A stretch of DNA of 64,000 nt, from contig NZ_SGWY01000003.1 in assembly GCF_004216665.1 (NCBI RefSeq), positions 744,001 through 808,000 on the forward strand, given 5' to 3'. Positions 41,118-50,742 of the stretch are shown one piece after another. Both the position numbers and the translations under genes were made by a program. This stretch comes from Agromyces ramosus (GTDB lineage Bacteria; Actinomycetota; Actinomycetes; Actinomycetales; Microbacteriaceae). The notes beneath the pieces are model-generated. The model did not search any database, had not been told where the DNA came from, and worked only from the letters and a program-made list of their open reading frames with translations. Positions within the stretch are counted from its first letter, which is position 1; each line of letters opens with the position of its first letter.

Positions 41118-41453
41118 GTGCCCACCATCGTCGTCGACGTGATGCCCAAGGCCGAACTGCTCGACCCCCAGGGGAAGGCCGTCGCCGGCGCCCTCGCCCG
41201 CACGGGCCACACCGGGTTCACCGGCGTGCGCATCGGCAAGCGCTTCGAACTCATCGTCGACGGTCCCGTCGATGACGCGCTCAAGGCGAGCGTGCAGCAG
41301 ATCGCCGAGGAGATCCTCTCCAACTCGGTCATCGAGGACGTCGTGGGCATCCACTACGAGCAGTCCAACGCCGAGCTCGCCGAGGAGGCCGCGCGCGCGG
41401 CATCCGAACACGCCGACGAGGGCTACGTGGCGCCCGCCGGCGAGACGCACTGA
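41118..41453 (+). CDS. purS: phosphoribosylformylglycinamidine synthase subunit PurS
   Basis: The protein has 111 residues. The PurS core is [40 protein letters not shown], with the C-terminal strand [10 protein letters not shown]. An acidic tail of about 25 residues exceeds the usual 80-residue length. PurS bridges PurQ and PurL in the FGAM synthase complex. purQ follows 11 bp later. GTG 41118 is preceded by GACGGAG. Confidence 0.95.
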   Translation: MPTIVVDVMPKAELLDPQGKAVAGALARTGHTGFTGVRIGKRFELIVDGPVDDALKASVQQIAEEILSNSVIEDVVGIHYEQSNAELAEEAARAASEHADEGYVAPAGETH

Positions 41454-41464
41454 GGCGGGCTGAC

Positions 41465-42163
41465 ATGCGCATCGGCGTCATCACCTTCCCCGGCTCGCTC
41501 GACGACCGCGACGCGCAGCGCGCCGTGCGGCTCGCGGGCGCAGAGCCCGTCGCGCTCTGGCACGGCTCGCACGACCTCGAGGGGGTCGACGCGCTCATCC
41601 TCCCGGGCGGCTTCAGCTACGGCGACTACCTGCGCTGCGGCGCGATCGCCTCGCTCAGCCCGATCATGACCGAGGTCGTGGATGCCGCGAACCGGGGCAT
41701 GCCCGTGCTCGGCATCTGCAACGGCTTCCAGATGCTCACCGAGGCGCACCTCCTCGAAGGCGGGCTCATCCGGAACGACCACGGCTCGTTCATCTGCCGC
41801 GACCAGGTGCTGCGCGTCGAGAACACCTCGACCGACTGGACGAGCGGGTTCGACGCCGGCCAGGAGATCACCATCCCGCTGAAGAACGGCGAGGGCGGAT
41901 TCATCGCCGACGACGGGACGCTCGACCGCCTCGAGGGCGAGGGTCGCGTGGTGTTCCGCTACGTCGGCGTGAACCCCAACGGCTCGCTCCGCGACATCGC
42001 GGGCATCTCGAACGCGCGCGGCAACGTGGTGGGCCTCATGCCGCACCCCGAGCACGCGGTCGAGCCCGGCTTCGGCCCCGACACCGCCGCGGCCATGCGT
42101 TCGGGCGTCGACGGCCTCGGGTTCTTCACGAGCGTCGTGCAGCGCGCGCTCGTCGAGGCGTAG
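41465..42163 (+). CDS. purQ: phosphoribosylformylglycinamidine synthase subunit PurQ
   Basis: The protein has 232 residues. The class-I glutaminase triad is Cys in [11 protein letters not shown] and His/Glu in [11 protein letters not shown]. It begins [25 protein letters not shown], and [21 protein letters not shown] is the PurQ signature. It supplies ammonia to PurL. It is co-transcribed with purS; purL is 3.2 kb downstream under its own promoter. The following 139 bp (42164-42302) shows no gene. Confidence 0.97.
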   Translation: MRIGVITFPGSLDDRDAQRAVRLAGAEPVALWHGSHDLEGVDALILPGGFSYGDYLRCGAIASLSPIMTEVVDAANRGMPVLGICNGFQMLTEAHLLEGGLIRNDHGSFICRDQVLRVENTSTDWTSGFDAGQEITIPLKNGEGGFIADDGTLDRLEGEGRVVFRYVGVNPNGSLRDIAGISNARGNVVGLMPHPEHAVEPGFGPDTAAAMRSGVDGLGFFTSVVQRALVEA

Positions 42164-42302
42164 TCGGCTCTGCGCACACCACGATCCTCGGGCGCGATTC
42201 CGCAGGGGATGCATCGGCTGCTGAGGGTCGGCGCCGAGCCGCGGACCCGATGCTGCCGTGAGGCGCGGGGACTCCACCCCGCCGCTTCCCGGATGATCGA
42301 TC

Positions 42303-42491
42303 ATGAGTGCCACCGCTCCCACGCAGCCATTCCCGCCACGGCCGTACGAGCCGGGCGCCGACGCCTCCGGCGGGGCAGACGCTGCTCCCGCCGCGCCTGC
42401 CAGGCGGGACCCCGGATTCCGCGACGGCGTGCCTCCGGGCGACGGGCGCTTCCCGGGCTCGACGGGCGACACCACCTCGTCGCAGGGCTGA
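42303..42491 (+). CDS. small Pro/Gly-rich ORF of unknown function
   Basis: This ORF has 62 codons with strong GC bias at third positions. It encodes a disordered Pro/Ala/Gly-rich peptide (PFPPRPYEPGADASGGADAAP). There is no clear ribosome site, but the palindrome TGATCGATCA abuts the ATG. It could be a real small protein or chance in GC-rich DNA. Confidence 0.35.
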   Translation: MSATAPTQPFPPRPYEPGADASGGADAAPAAPARRDPGFRDGVPPGDGRFPGSTGDTTSSQG

Positions 42492-42638
42492 GGCGCGCCG
42501 GCGGCGAGTGCCGGCCGCGGCATCCGGGACGAACGCAGGATGAGACGCACGTCGACCACTCACGGCAGGGGTCGCGGGTCGCTGGTCATGCAGAACGAGG
42601 GACCGGCACCGCGGATGCCGCGGCACGGCGCGACGCGG

Positions 42639-42644
42639 CAGGAT
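42639..42644 (+). promoter_or_regulatory. -10 box CAGGAT, possible leaderless start at 42651
   Basis: CAGGAT is followed by 6 nt and ATG 42651. It lacks the usual first T. Confidence 0.35.
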
Positions 42645-42650
42645 GGGACG

Positions 42651-43217
42651 ATGGACGACGCGCCTGCCCCCGGACCCGTGACCCCCGAACCGCTGACGCC
42701 CGAGCTCGAGGCCACGATCGCCGAGATCTTCGGGCGGCGCGACCGCGAGGACATGCAGCCGACGATCGAGGCGTTCCTCGCGCTGCTCGACGAGCATCCC
42801 GGCCGGCCCGAGGTGCTCTACGAGGTCGGCGGGTCGTACGACACCGCTGGCGAGGAGGCGACGGCGGCCGGCTACTACGAGGCCGCGCTCGCCGCGGGCC
42901 TCTCGGGTGACACGCTCCGCAAGTGCCTCCTGCAGTACGGCAGCACGCTGCGCCTCCTCGGTCGCTACGACGACTCGGTGGCGGTGCTCGATCGCGCCCT
43001 CGCGGGATGGCCGGGGTCGCCGTCGGTGCGGGCCTTCCATGCCCTCGGACTGCACGCCGCCGGCCGCAGCCATGGGGCGGTCGGCGAGCTGCTCGCGCTC
43101 GTCGCCGATGCCGTCCGCACGCCCGACATCCTGCGGTACGAGGCGGCGCTCCACGGCAATGCGGGCTACCTCATCGGGCTCGACGCGGCACGCCCCGGCG
43201 CGGCCGCCGCCGGCTGA
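42651..43217 (+). CDS. tetratricopeptide-repeat protein
   Basis: The protein has 188 residues. There are four degenerate TPR units, for example RPEVLYEVGGSYDTAGEEATAAGYYEAALAAGL, TLRKCLLQYGSTLRLLGRYDDSVAVLDRALAGWPG and SVRAFHALGLHAAGRSHGAVGELLALV. It is cytoplasmic and probably a protein-interaction scaffold. ATG 42651 is preferred over longer in-frame starts, because the extra N-terminus is low-complexity and a -10-like box lies six bases upstream. Confidence 0.85.
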   Translation: MDDAPAPGPVTPEPLTPELEATIAEIFGRRDREDMQPTIEAFLALLDEHPGRPEVLYEVGGSYDTAGEEATAAGYYEAALAAGLSGDTLRKCLLQYGSTLRLLGRYDDSVAVLDRALAGWPGSPSVRAFHALGLHAAGRSHGAVGELLALVADAVRTPDILRYEAALHGNAGYLIGLDAARPGAAAAG

Positions 43218-43327
43218 ATCCGCGGCATCCGCCGGAATCCGCGGCATCCGCTTCAATCGTTCGTTCGATGCGATGCCGCCGCGGCGGCTGGCACCATGGA
43301 AGCATCCCGACCCTTGGAGCATCCCCC

Positions 43328-43789
43328 GTGTCACCGAAACGCCTCTTCCGCACGCTCGCCGTCGCCGAGGCGGTGACCTGGACGATCCTCATCATTGCGA
43401 TGATCCTGAAGTACGCGGGCGGCGTCGATGCCGCGGTGCTCGTCGGCGGGTCGATCCACGGCTTCGTGTTCCTGGCGTACGCGTTCCAGGCGGTGCTCGT
43501 CGGCGTGAACCAGCGCTGGGGCGTCGGGATCATCGCGTTCGCCGTGCTCACCGCGATCGTGCCGTACGCGACGATCCCGTTCGAGGTGTGGCTCGTGCGG
43601 CGCGGCCGGCTCGACGGCGGCTGGCGGCGCGAGACGACCGCGCACCCGGCCGACGGCAGCTTGGTGAACCGGATGCTGCGCTGGTTCCTCGCGCGTCCGG
43701 TGCTGCTCACCGCCGTCGCGGTCGTCGGGGTGGCCGCGGTGTTCACGGCACTCCTCGTGATCGGGCCGCCCGGGGGCCGCGAGGCCTGA
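43328..43789 (+). CDS. DUF3817 membrane protein
   Basis: The protein has 153 residues. There are three to four membrane helices: LAVAEAVTWTILIIAMILKYAGG, SIHGFVFLAYAFQAVLVGV, GVGIIAFAVLTAIVPYATIPFEVW and VLLTAVAVVGVAAVFTALLV. The AEAxTWxxL and SIHGFxFLAY patterns are those of DUF3817. Function is unknown. GTG 43328 is the start. Confidence 0.82.
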   Translation: MSPKRLFRTLAVAEAVTWTILIIAMILKYAGGVDAAVLVGGSIHGFVFLAYAFQAVLVGVNQRWGVGIIAFAVLTAIVPYATIPFEVWLVRRGRLDGGWRRETTAHPADGSLVNRMLRWFLARPVLLTAVAVVGVAAVFTALLVIGPPGGREA

Positions 43790-43841
43790 GCGGCCGACCT
43801 CGAGCCGAGCGGCGAGCCGCGGCATCCGGCACCATGGAGGA

Positions 43842-44657
43842 ATGCCCATCCTCAACAAGGACATGTCCGTGTGCATCTCGCTCGCCGGACGACCGTCGAA
43901 CCTCGGCACCCGCTTCCACAACTTCCTCTACGACGAGCTGGGCCTGAACTTCATCTACAAGGCGTTCACGACCGACGACATCGACGGCGCCGTGCGCGGC
44001 GTCCGCGCGCTCGGGATCCGCGGCTGCTCGGTGTCGATGCCGTTCAAGGAGGCGGTGATCCCCCTCGTCGACGTCGTGGAGGTGTCGGCCGCGGCCATCG
44101 AATCGGTCAACACGATCGTGAACGACGACGGCGTGCTCACCGCGTCGAACACCGACTACGAGGCGATCGCGATGCTCATCGACGAGCATGCCCTCGACCC
44201 GGAGCAGCGGGTGCTCGTGCGCGGCTCGGGCGGCATGGCGAAGGCCGTCGTGGCGGCGTTCCGCGGCGCGGGGTTCGCCGACCTCACCGTGGTCGCGCGC
44301 AACGCCGATGCCGGCGAGGCCCTGGCGGAGAAGTACCGGTACCACTGGGTCGCACGCGACCCCGACCCCGACTTCGACCTCATCGTCAACGTCACGCCAC
44401 TCGGCATGCTCGGGGCGGATGCCGCTGCGCTCGCGTTCGCCCCCGAGTTCATCGAGCGCGCGACCACCGTGTTCGACGTGGTCGCGTTCCCCGCCGAGAC
44501 CCCGCTCATCGTCGCGGCGCGCGGGGCCGGGAAGCGGGTGGTCTCGGGCGCCGAGGTGATCGCGCTGCAGGCGGCGCGCCAGTTCGAGCGCTACACGGGG
44601 GTGCCCCTCACCCGCGAGCAGGTGGAAGGGGCGTCGGCGTTCTCGCGAGCGGAGTAG
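43842..44657 (+). CDS. shikimate-dehydrogenase-like protein (SdhL/HI0607 type)
   Basis: The protein has 271 residues. The N-domain is DMSVCISLAGRPSNLGTRFHNFLYDELGLNFIYKAF, with the catalytic-type Lys in GCSVSMPFKEAVIPL and Asp in ASNTDYEAI. The Rossmann nucleotide loop is VLVRGSGGMAKAVVAAF. The LAGRPSN form is that of shikimate-dehydrogenase-like (SdhL) proteins; canonical AroE has an NPIxHSxSP motif. Physiological activity on shikimate may be low. Six bases of GGAGGA lie before the ATG. Confidence 0.88.
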   Translation: MPILNKDMSVCISLAGRPSNLGTRFHNFLYDELGLNFIYKAFTTDDIDGAVRGVRALGIRGCSVSMPFKEAVIPLVDVVEVSAAAIESVNTIVNDDGVLTASNTDYEAIAMLIDEHALDPEQRVLVRGSGGMAKAVVAAFRGAGFADLTVVARNADAGEALAEKYRYHWVARDPDPDFDLIVNVTPLGMLGADAAALAFAPEFIERATTVFDVVAFPAETPLIVAARGAGKRVVSGAEVIALQAARQFERYTGVPLTREQVEGASAFSRAE

Positions 44658-44669
44658 CGCAGCGGCGGC

Positions 44670-45170
44670 TCAGTGGACGAGCGCGCCCAGCCAGATCACG
44701 AGCGCCCCGAGGCTCGCGGTCACGATCGCGCTCACGAGGCGCAGGTACCACGGGCTGCCGCGCCGCGCCGACGCGCCCCAGCCGAGCACGGCGAGCACGA
44801 CGACGCCGATCCAGAGCGCCAGGTAGTAGGCGACGTACTCGTCGAGCACCCCGACGACTGCGAGCAGCAGCGCGATCGTCGGCAGCACCATCGCGGTCAG
44901 CAGGCCCGCCGTGTGCCGCGCCGAGGCGAGTGCGGCGGTCAGGATCGCGCGACGCCGCGGACCGTCGGTCTCCTCGCGGGCGATCGTGCCGGCGTAGATG
45001 TGCGCCAGCCAGAACACGGCGACCGACCCGAGCGTGAAGAGCAGGACGTCGAGGTCGGTCTCGTCCTCCCAGCCCACGGCGATGATCGCGCTCACGAGCA
45101 CGACCCCGTAGATCGCGTACTCGGTGCGGTACGCCGCGAGCACGATCTGCGCCTGCTTCGACACGTCCAT
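44670..45170 (-). CDS. uncharacterised multi-pass membrane protein
   Basis: The protein has 166 residues and five hydrophobic helices: YAIYGVVLVSAIIAVGWE, VLLFTLGSVAVFWLAHIYAG, GLLTAMVLPTIALLLAVVG, YYLALWIGVVVLAVLGWG and LRLVSAIVTASLGALVIWLGAL. The HIYAGTI segment recurs in small actinobacterial membrane proteins. It is convergent with the SdhL gene, 12 bp apart. It is divergent from purL across 227 bp that hold only the purL promoter. Confidence 0.75.
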   Translation of the reverse strand: MDVSKQAQIVLAAYRTEYAIYGVVLVSAIIAVGWEDETDLDVLLFTLGSVAVFWLAHIYAGTIAREETDGPRRRAILTAALASARHTAGLLTAMVLPTIALLLAVVGVLDEYVAYYLALWIGVVVLAVLGWGASARRGSPWYLRLVSAIVTASLGALVIWLGALVH

Positions 45171-45329
45171 GCGGCTCCCCCGGTCGGCGCGTGGGTTAGT
45201 GGGTGAGGGGACTCTACCCGGGTCGGGGCCCGCTTGTCAGGCGCCGAGCCCCGCGGGCACCCGCGCGCCGACGCGACCCGGGCGCCGATCGGGCCCGGGA
45301 CCGCGCGACACCGCACCGTGGGCCGCCGG

Positions 45330-45335
45330 TAGACT
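45330..45335 (+). promoter_or_regulatory. purL promoter -10 (TAGACT)
   Basis: TAGACT lies 62 nt before GTG 45398, giving a leader of about 55 nt. Confidence 0.45.
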
Positions 45336-45397
45336 TGCACGGTCAGGCATCCGCCCCGCGGCATCCGCTCGCCGCCGTTCTCTGGAGCTCGCCACTC

Positions 45398-47737
45398 GTG
45401 ACCACTGAAGCCCCCGCCACGACCGCTGCCCCGACGGCGACCCCGCCGGTGCTCGACACCGTCGACGTCGCCGCGGCCACCCCCGAGAAGGAGCAGCCGT
45501 ACGCCGCCCTGGGCCTGAAGCCCGACGAGTACGAGCGCATCCGCAACATCCTCGGCCGGCGCCCCACGAGCGCCGAGCTGGCGATGTACTCGGTGATGTG
45601 GAGCGAGCACTGCTCCTACAAGTCGTCGAAGATCTACCTGCGCCAGTTCGGCAAGAAGGTCACGCCCGAGATGAAGCAGCACCTCATGGTGGGCATGGGC
45701 GAGAACGCCGGCGTGCTCGACATCGGCGAGGGCTGGGCGGTCACGTTCAAGATCGAATCGCACAACCACCCGAGCTACATCGAGCCGTTCCAGGGCGCCG
45801 CGACGGGAGTCGGCGGCATCGTGCGCGACATCATCTCGATGGGCGCGCGCCCGGTCGCCGTCATGGACGCGCTGCGCTTCGGCGCGATCGACCACCCCGA
45901 CACCGCGCGCGTCGTGCACGGCGTCGTGTCGGGCATCAGCTTCTACGGCAACTGCCTCGGCCTGCCGAACATCGGCGGCGAGACCTGGTTCGACTCCACC
46001 TACCAGGCGAACCCGCTCGTGAACGCGCTCGCGGTGGGCGTGCTGCGGCACGAGGACCTGCACCTCGCCAACGCGAAGGGCGCGGGCAACAAGGTCGTGC
46101 TCTTCGGCGCGCGCACCGGCGGCGACGGCATCGGCGGCGCGTCGATCCTCGCGTCGGACACGTTCGCGGAGGGCGGCCCCACGAAGCGCCCCGCGGTGCA
46201 GGTCGGCGACCCGTTCGCCGAGAAGGTGCTCATCGAGTGCTGCCTCGAGCTGTTCGCGGGCGACCTCGTCGAGGGCATCCAGGACCTGGGCGCGGCCGGC
46301 ATCTCGTGCGCGACGTCCGAGCTCGCGAGCAACGGCGACGGCGGCATGGCGATCGTCCTCGACGACGTGCTGCTGCGCGACCCCTCGCTCACGCCCGAGG
46401 AGATCCTCATGAGCGAGAGCCAGGAGCGCATGATGGCCATCGTGCGCCCCGAGAAGCTCGACGGCTTCCTCGAGGTCGTGCAGAAGTGGGACGTCGAGAC
46501 CAGCGTGCTCGGCGAGGTCACCGACACGGGCCGCCTCAGCATCATGTGGCACGGCCAGGAGATCGTGAACGTCGACCCGCGCACCGTGGCGGTCGACGGC
46601 CCCGTGTACGAGCGCCCGCTCGCCTACCCGTCGTACCTCGACGCGCTGCAGGCCGACGGGGCATCCGACCTCGAGCGCCCCACCAGCCCCGACGACCTGC
46701 GTGCGCAGTTCGTGCAGCTCGTCGGCTCGGCGAACCAGGCGGATGCCGCGTGGGTCACGAACCAGTACGACAAGTACGTGCTCGGCAACACCGCCCTCAG
46801 CTACCCCGACGACGCCGGCATGGTGCGCGTCGACGAGGAGTCGGGACTCGGCGTCTCGGTCGCGACCGACGCCAACGGCCGCTACTCGCAGCTCGACCCA
46901 CGTCAGGGTGCGAAGCTCGCGCTCGCCGAGGCGTACCGCAACGTCGCGGTCTCGGGGGCGAGGCCCATGGGCGTGAGCGACTGCCTGAACTTCGGCTCCC
47001 CCGAGAACCCCGAGGTCATGTGGCAGTTCTCCGAGACGGTCGAGGGCCTGAGCGACGGATGCCTCGAGCTCGGCATCCCCGTCACGGGCGGCAACGTGTC
47101 GTTCTACAACCAGACCGGCGACGTGCCGATCCACCCGACGCCCGTGATCGCCGTGCTCGGCGTGATCGACGACGTCGCCCGCCGCGTGCCGTCGGGCTGG
47201 CAGGACGACGGACACAACATCTACCTCCTCGGCGACACGGCGGCCGAACTCGACGGCTCCGCGTGGGCGGGCGTCGTGCACGACCACCTCGGCGGTCGCC
47301 CCCCGGCGGTCGACCTCGGCCGCGAGAAGGCGCTCGCCGAGCTGCTGGCCGCGGCCGCGCTCGAGGGCCTCATCGACTCGGCGCACGACCTCTCCGACGG
47401 CGGCCTCGCGATCGCCCTCGCCGAGGCGGTCGGCCGCTTCGGCGTCGGCGCGCGCATCGTGCTCGACGAGGTGATCCAGGACGCCGGCATCGACGCCGCC
47501 ACGGCGCTGTTCTCGGAGTCGACCGGGCGCGTCATCGTGTCGGTGCCGCGGGAGGACGACGTGAAGTTCCGGGGCCTGTGCGAGGGCCGGGGCTACCCGG
47601 TTCGTCGCATCGGCGTGACGGACGCCGCATCCGGCTCGCTCGAGGTGCAGGGCCTGTTCACCGTGCCGGTCGAGGAGCTCCGCACGGTGAACCGCGCGCC
47701 GCTCGCCGACGCGTTCGGACCGATCGTCGGGTACTGA
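45398..47737 (+). CDS. purL: phosphoribosylformylglycinamidine synthase subunit PurL
   Basis: The protein has 779 residues, the small (PurS-dependent) form. Motifs are [66 protein letters not shown] and [15 protein letters not shown]. An Ala/Thr/Pro-rich N-terminal 30 residues precede the domain. It converts FGAR to FGAM with ammonia from PurQ. It is coupled to the Nudix gene by a TGATG overlap. Confidence 0.97.
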   Translation: MTTEAPATTAAPTATPPVLDTVDVAAATPEKEQPYAALGLKPDEYERIRNILGRRPTSAELAMYSVMWSEHCSYKSSKIYLRQFGKKVTPEMKQHLMVGMGENAGVLDIGEGWAVTFKIESHNHPSYIEPFQGAATGVGGIVRDIISMGARPVAVMDALRFGAIDHPDTARVVHGVVSGISFYGNCLGLPNIGGETWFDSTYQANPLVNALAVGVLRHEDLHLANAKGAGNKVVLFGARTGGDGIGGASILASDTFAEGGPTKRPAVQVGDPFAEKVLIECCLELFAGDLVEGIQDLGAAGISCATSELASNGDGGMAIVLDDVLLRDPSLTPEEILMSESQERMMAIVRPEKLDGFLEVVQKWDVETSVLGEVTDTGRLSIMWHGQEIVNVDPRTVAVDGPVYERPLAYPSYLDALQADGASDLERPTSPDDLRAQFVQLVGSANQADAAWVTNQYDKYVLGNTALSYPDDAGMVRVDEESGLGVSVATDANGRYSQLDPRQGAKLALAEAYRNVAVSGARPMGVSDCLNFGSPENPEVMWQFSETVEGLSDGCLELGIPVTGGNVSFYNQTGDVPIHPTPVIAVLGVIDDVARRVPSGWQDDGHNIYLLGDTAAELDGSAWAGVVHDHLGGRPPAVDLGREKALAELLAAAALEGLIDSAHDLSDGGLAIALAEAVGRFGVGARIVLDEVIQDAGIDAATALFSESTGRVIVSVPREDDVKFRGLCEGRGYPVRRIGVTDAASGSLEVQGLFTVPVEELRTVNRAPLADAFGPIVGY

Positions 47738-48231
47738 TGTCCGAGTCGGCGCGCCAGGGGTACTCCCCCGCGTACGCCGCTGCCCACGGGCGGTTCAGCG
47801 TGATCCCGGCCGCCTACGTCTTCCTGCTCGACCACGGCCGCGTGCTGCTGCAGCTGCGTGCCGGCACGGGGTACTACGACGGCTGGTGGGGCGCCTCGGC
47901 GGCCGGACACGTCGAGGCCGGCGAGTCCGTGCTCGACGGCCTGGTCCGTGAGGCCGCCGAGGAGATCGGCGTCGTCATCGCACCCGGATCACTCGCTCCG
48001 CTGACCACGATGCATCGCACGGGCTCCTCGGCCGCCGTCGACCAGCGCGTCGACTTCTTCTTCGCCTGCCGCGAGTGGACGGGCGAACCGACGCTGCTCG
48101 AGCCGAAGGCGGAGGAGCTTCGGTGGTTCGACCTCGACGACCTGCCCGACGACGTCGTGCACCACGAGCGGTTCGTGCTCGACGGGATGGTCGCCGGCAA
48201 CCTCCGCGCGATCACGGCGTTCGGGTTCTGA
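47737..48231 (+). CDS. Nudix hydrolase
   Basis: The protein has 164 residues. The Nudix box is AAGHVEAGESVLDGLVREAAEEIGV (GX5EX7REUXEE pattern intact) at about residues 52-76. It opens with PAAYVFLLDHGRVLLQLRAGTGYYDGWWG, typical of MutT-like enzymes that clean up oxidised or damaged nucleotides. The start overlaps the purL stop, so it is translated from the purL mRNA. The nucleotide substrate is undetermined. Confidence 0.9.
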   Translation: MSESARQGYSPAYAAAHGRFSVIPAAYVFLLDHGRVLLQLRAGTGYYDGWWGASAAGHVEAGESVLDGLVREAAEEIGVVIAPGSLAPLTTMHRTGSSAAVDQRVDFFFACREWTGEPTLLEPKAEELRWFDLDDLPDDVVHHERFVLDGMVAGNLRAITAFGF

Positions 48232-48233
48232 CC

Positions 48234-48476
48234 ATGGAACTCGTGCTCCCGATCCTCCTCGGACTCTTCGCCGCGGCGCTCGTCGTCGGCATGACCGTGC
48301 GAGCGGTGCGGGCTCCCCGTGGTCAGCGGTTCCGGGCGGCCTTCGGCCCGATCATGGGCGCCGGCGAGACGTACCAGGAGCTGCACACCGGGCAGAAGGG
48401 CCTGCACGACTCGGTGATCGAGGCGATCCAGGAGTCGGAGGTGCGCCCGACGCGCACCGACGGCGACGACCGCTGA
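48234..48476 (+). CDS. small single-pass membrane protein
   Basis: The protein has 80 residues. One N-terminal membrane helix (LVLPILLGLFAAALVVGMTVRAV) precedes a soluble tail with FGPIMGAGETYQELHTGQKGLHDSVIEAI. It starts 2 bp after the Nudix stop and ends the purL-Nudix transcript. No family is recognised. Confidence 0.7.
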   Translation: MELVLPILLGLFAAALVVGMTVRAVRAPRGQRFRAAFGPIMGAGETYQELHTGQKGLHDSVIEAIQESEVRPTRTDGDDR

Positions 48477-48500
48477 GCAGCGCGGCTGGGTCGCTCCGAG

Positions 48501-49094
48501 CTACGCGCCCTGCGGCGGATGAGCGAGCAGGTCGACCCGGTCGCGGAGGTACGCGTCGAGCGGGGTGAGCGCGTCGGGCTGGGCGTGGCTCCAGCGCACG
48601 AGCACCTCGCTGCCGCGCACGACGAGCGGGCCGGATGCCCCGTCGCGACCGAGTCCGTCGAGGTCGATCGGCGTCGCGTCGAAGGCCACGGTCTCGCCCT
48701 CGGCGATGCCGCCCTTCACCGCGGCCGCGCGGAGCGCTCGCTGCTCGGCCACGGATTCCGCGGTGATGCTCTTGCGGGCCGGGCGCTCCGCCCGCACCAC
48801 GCGTCCCGTGTCCCACACGCCGCTCTCCTCATCGAGCAGCAGCACGCCGAGCCGCCAGACGCGCCCGATCGGGTTCATCCTGGCGGGGCGGGGGATCCCG
48901 AGCACGCGACGCTCGGGCGCGAGCTCCGCGAGCGTCTCCCGCCGGGCGTCGGCATCGCGCAGGGCGGCGACGGCCTCGGCCACGAGTGTGCGGGCCCGCG
49001 CGATCGCCGTCCCCGCGGCGTCCGGCCCCGCGGCATCCGGCCCCGCGGCATCCGGCCCCGACGCGTCAGGACCCGGCTCGGCGGCATCCGTCAT
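48501..49094 (-). CDS. uncharacterised protein with GPDAA-repeat N-terminus
   Basis: The protein has 197 residues. An N-terminal low-complexity stretch (three or four GPDAA units, encoded by 15-bp tandem repeats built on CCGCGGCATCCGG) leads into a helical part. A beta-rich domain follows with PIGRVWRLGVLLLDEESGVWDTGRVVRAERPARKS. It has no signal peptide. The start overlaps the upstream gene's stop (ATGA), so the two are co-translated. No family is known to me. Confidence 0.72.
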   Translation of the reverse strand: MTDAAEPGPDASGPDAAGPDAAGPDAAGTAIARARTLVAEAVAALRDADARRETLAELAPERRVLGIPRPARMNPIGRVWRLGVLLLDEESGVWDTGRVVRAERPARKSITAESVAEQRALRAAAVKGGIAEGETVAFDATPIDLDGLGRDGASGPLVVRGSEVLVRWSHAQPDALTPLDAYLRDRVDLLAHPPQGA

Positions 49095-49510
49095 CGCGAC
49101 CTGCCCACCAGTTCGAGCAGCGCCAGGCCGTAGGCCTCGGCGACGTCGGGGTGATCGAACCGCATGCGCTCGCCGCCGAGCTCCACCTCCACCTCGAACG
49201 AGTCCTCGAGACGCGTGAGCGATCGGAACGTCGCGCGCAGCAGCTCGCGCAGCTGGTCCTCGCGCGGCAGCCACACCGCGTCGGCGAACGCGACGGAGTC
49301 GAGTGCCCACTCGGTCGTGCCGTTGAAGGCGAGGATCGTTCCCGAGGGGTAGCGGCGCGCCTCGATCGTCATCTCGCTCACGGTGAAGACGTCGGCCTCG
49401 GCCTCCGCCTCGACGTCGCCCGGCAGGTCGAGCTGGAAGCGGTCGCCCGATTCGGGATGCCACACGAGGCCGGCCTCCCGGAGGGCGAGCGCGAGCTCCC
49501 TGCTGATCAT
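49091..49510 (-). CDS. uncharacterised conserved protein
   Basis: The protein has 139 residues. It begins MISRELALALREAGLVWHPESGDRFQLDLPGD and has TVSEMTIEARRYPSGTILAFNGTTEWALDSV, a pattern I have seen labelled CpaE-like in Actinobacteria though no pilus function is evident. It is soluble. It is the first gene of a two-gene unit with the GPDAA-repeat protein. ATG 49510 is next to GGGGAG. Confidence 0.75.
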   Translation of the reverse strand: MISRELALALREAGLVWHPESGDRFQLDLPGDVEAEAEADVFTVSEMTIEARRYPSGTILAFNGTTEWALDSVAFADAVWLPREDQLRELLRATFRSLTRLEDSFEVEVELGGERMRFDHPDVAEAYGLALLELVGRSR

Positions 49511-49573
49511 CTCCCCATGCTGCCCCGAACCGGGCGCCGCGTCACGCCCCCACGTGGCGCGGCGCCCGGCGCC

Positions 49574-50731
49574 TCACACGGGCCGGCGCCCCGGCGCGAC
49601 GCCCACCCGCACGAACCGGCCCGTCGCCGCCTCGGCGAGCGCGTCGTCGAGCTCGGCGAGCGGATGCGTCGCACCCACGAGCTCGTCGAACGGCACCCGT
49701 CGCCAGGAGCGCTCGAGGAACGCCACCGCGCGGACGAGCTGCGCGCCCGTGTAGTCGTGCACGGCGGCGATCGTCACGAGGCGCCGCACGAGCGACTCGG
49801 GGTCGAGGCACACCTCGGATCCCGGGGCGACGCTGCCGACCAGCACGCCCACGCCGCCGACCCCGAGCGACCCGATGGCGGTGCGCACGGCGGACGGCGC
49901 GCCGGAGGTCTCCACCGCCGCGAGCACCTCGGGCAGTCCGCGCCGCTCGCACGCGGCGAGCACCGTGTCGAGCCGCTCGGGCGACGTCGACCGCGCCGCC
50001 GGGTCGACCGCCACGGCACCGAGGCCGCGGGCGAACGCGCGCCGCGAGGCATCCGGATCGGACACGATCACCTCGGCGCCCGCTTCGACCGCCATCGCCG
50101 CCACGGTGAGTCCGACGAGGCCGGCCCCGGTCACGAGGACCAGGGCGCCATCGAGGTCGACCCGGGCGGATGCCGCGTCGAGCGCCGCGAGCGAGGTCGC
50201 CGTGGCGCACGAGGCGGGCGCGAGCACCCGGCTCGGCACGTCCTCGCCCACGCGCACGATCGCGGTGCCGACCCGCAGCTGCACGTGGGTGGCGAATCCG
50301 CCCGACAGCTCCCACCCGCGGTGCACGCGCTCGTGGCCGTACTTCGCGAGCGTGCGGCACTGCTGCGGCACGCCACGGGTGCAGCGATCGCATTCGCCGC
50401 AGCTGACGGTGACCGACCACACGACCCGGTCGCCGAGCTCGAGCGGCACGCCGTCGGTGCGGCGGGCTCCCTCGCCGACCGCGACCACCCGGCCGACCTG
50501 CTCGTGGCCGAGCACGAGCGGCGTGTGCGCCACGCGTTCCCCGCGAACCGTGCGCACGTCGGAGGGGCAGATGGTGGCGAGCTCGACCTCGACGAGGGCC
50601 TCGCCGGGCGAGAGCCGCACGCCGGGCGCGGCGAGCGCGTCATGCGGCCGCCCCGGCTCGTTCCACACCATGGCGACGGGCGAGGGCTTCACGATGACGT
50701 CGAGGTCACCGACCCGCTGGACGGTGTGCAC
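49574..50731 (-). CDS. zinc-dependent alcohol dehydrogenase, HpnZ-like
   Basis: The product is about 385 residues. MDR-superfamily features are ELATICPSDVRTVRGE, LVLGHEQVGRVVAVGEG, the structural-zinc cluster VSCGECDRCTRGVPQQC, and the Rossmann loop LVTGAGLVGLTVAAM. Pro replaces the usual Gly-Ser after the catalytic-zinc Cys. The VELATIC, VTVSCGxC and LxKYGHE segments resemble the HpnZ group associated with phosphonate catabolism, though no phn genes are nearby. GTG 50731, 11 bp after the small acidic gene, is likely; ATG 50671 is possible. The substrate is unknown. Confidence 0.85.
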   Translation of the reverse strand: MHTVQRVGDLDVIVKPSPVAMVWNEPGRPHDALAAPGVRLSPGEALVEVELATICPSDVRTVRGERVAHTPLVLGHEQVGRVVAVGEGARRTDGVPLELGDRVVWSVTVSCGECDRCTRGVPQQCRTLAKYGHERVHRGWELSGGFATHVQLRVGTAIVRVGEDVPSRVLAPASCATATSLAALDAASARVDLDGALVLVTGAGLVGLTVAAMAVEAGAEVIVSDPDASRRAFARGLGAVAVDPAARSTSPERLDTVLAACERRGLPEVLAAVETSGAPSAVRTAIGSLGVGGVGVLVGSVAPGSEVCLDPESLVRRLVTIAAVHDYTGAQLVRAVAFLERSWRRVPFDELVGATHPLAELDDALAEAATGRFVRVGVAPGRRPV

Positions 50732-50742
50732 GGAGGCCGCCC

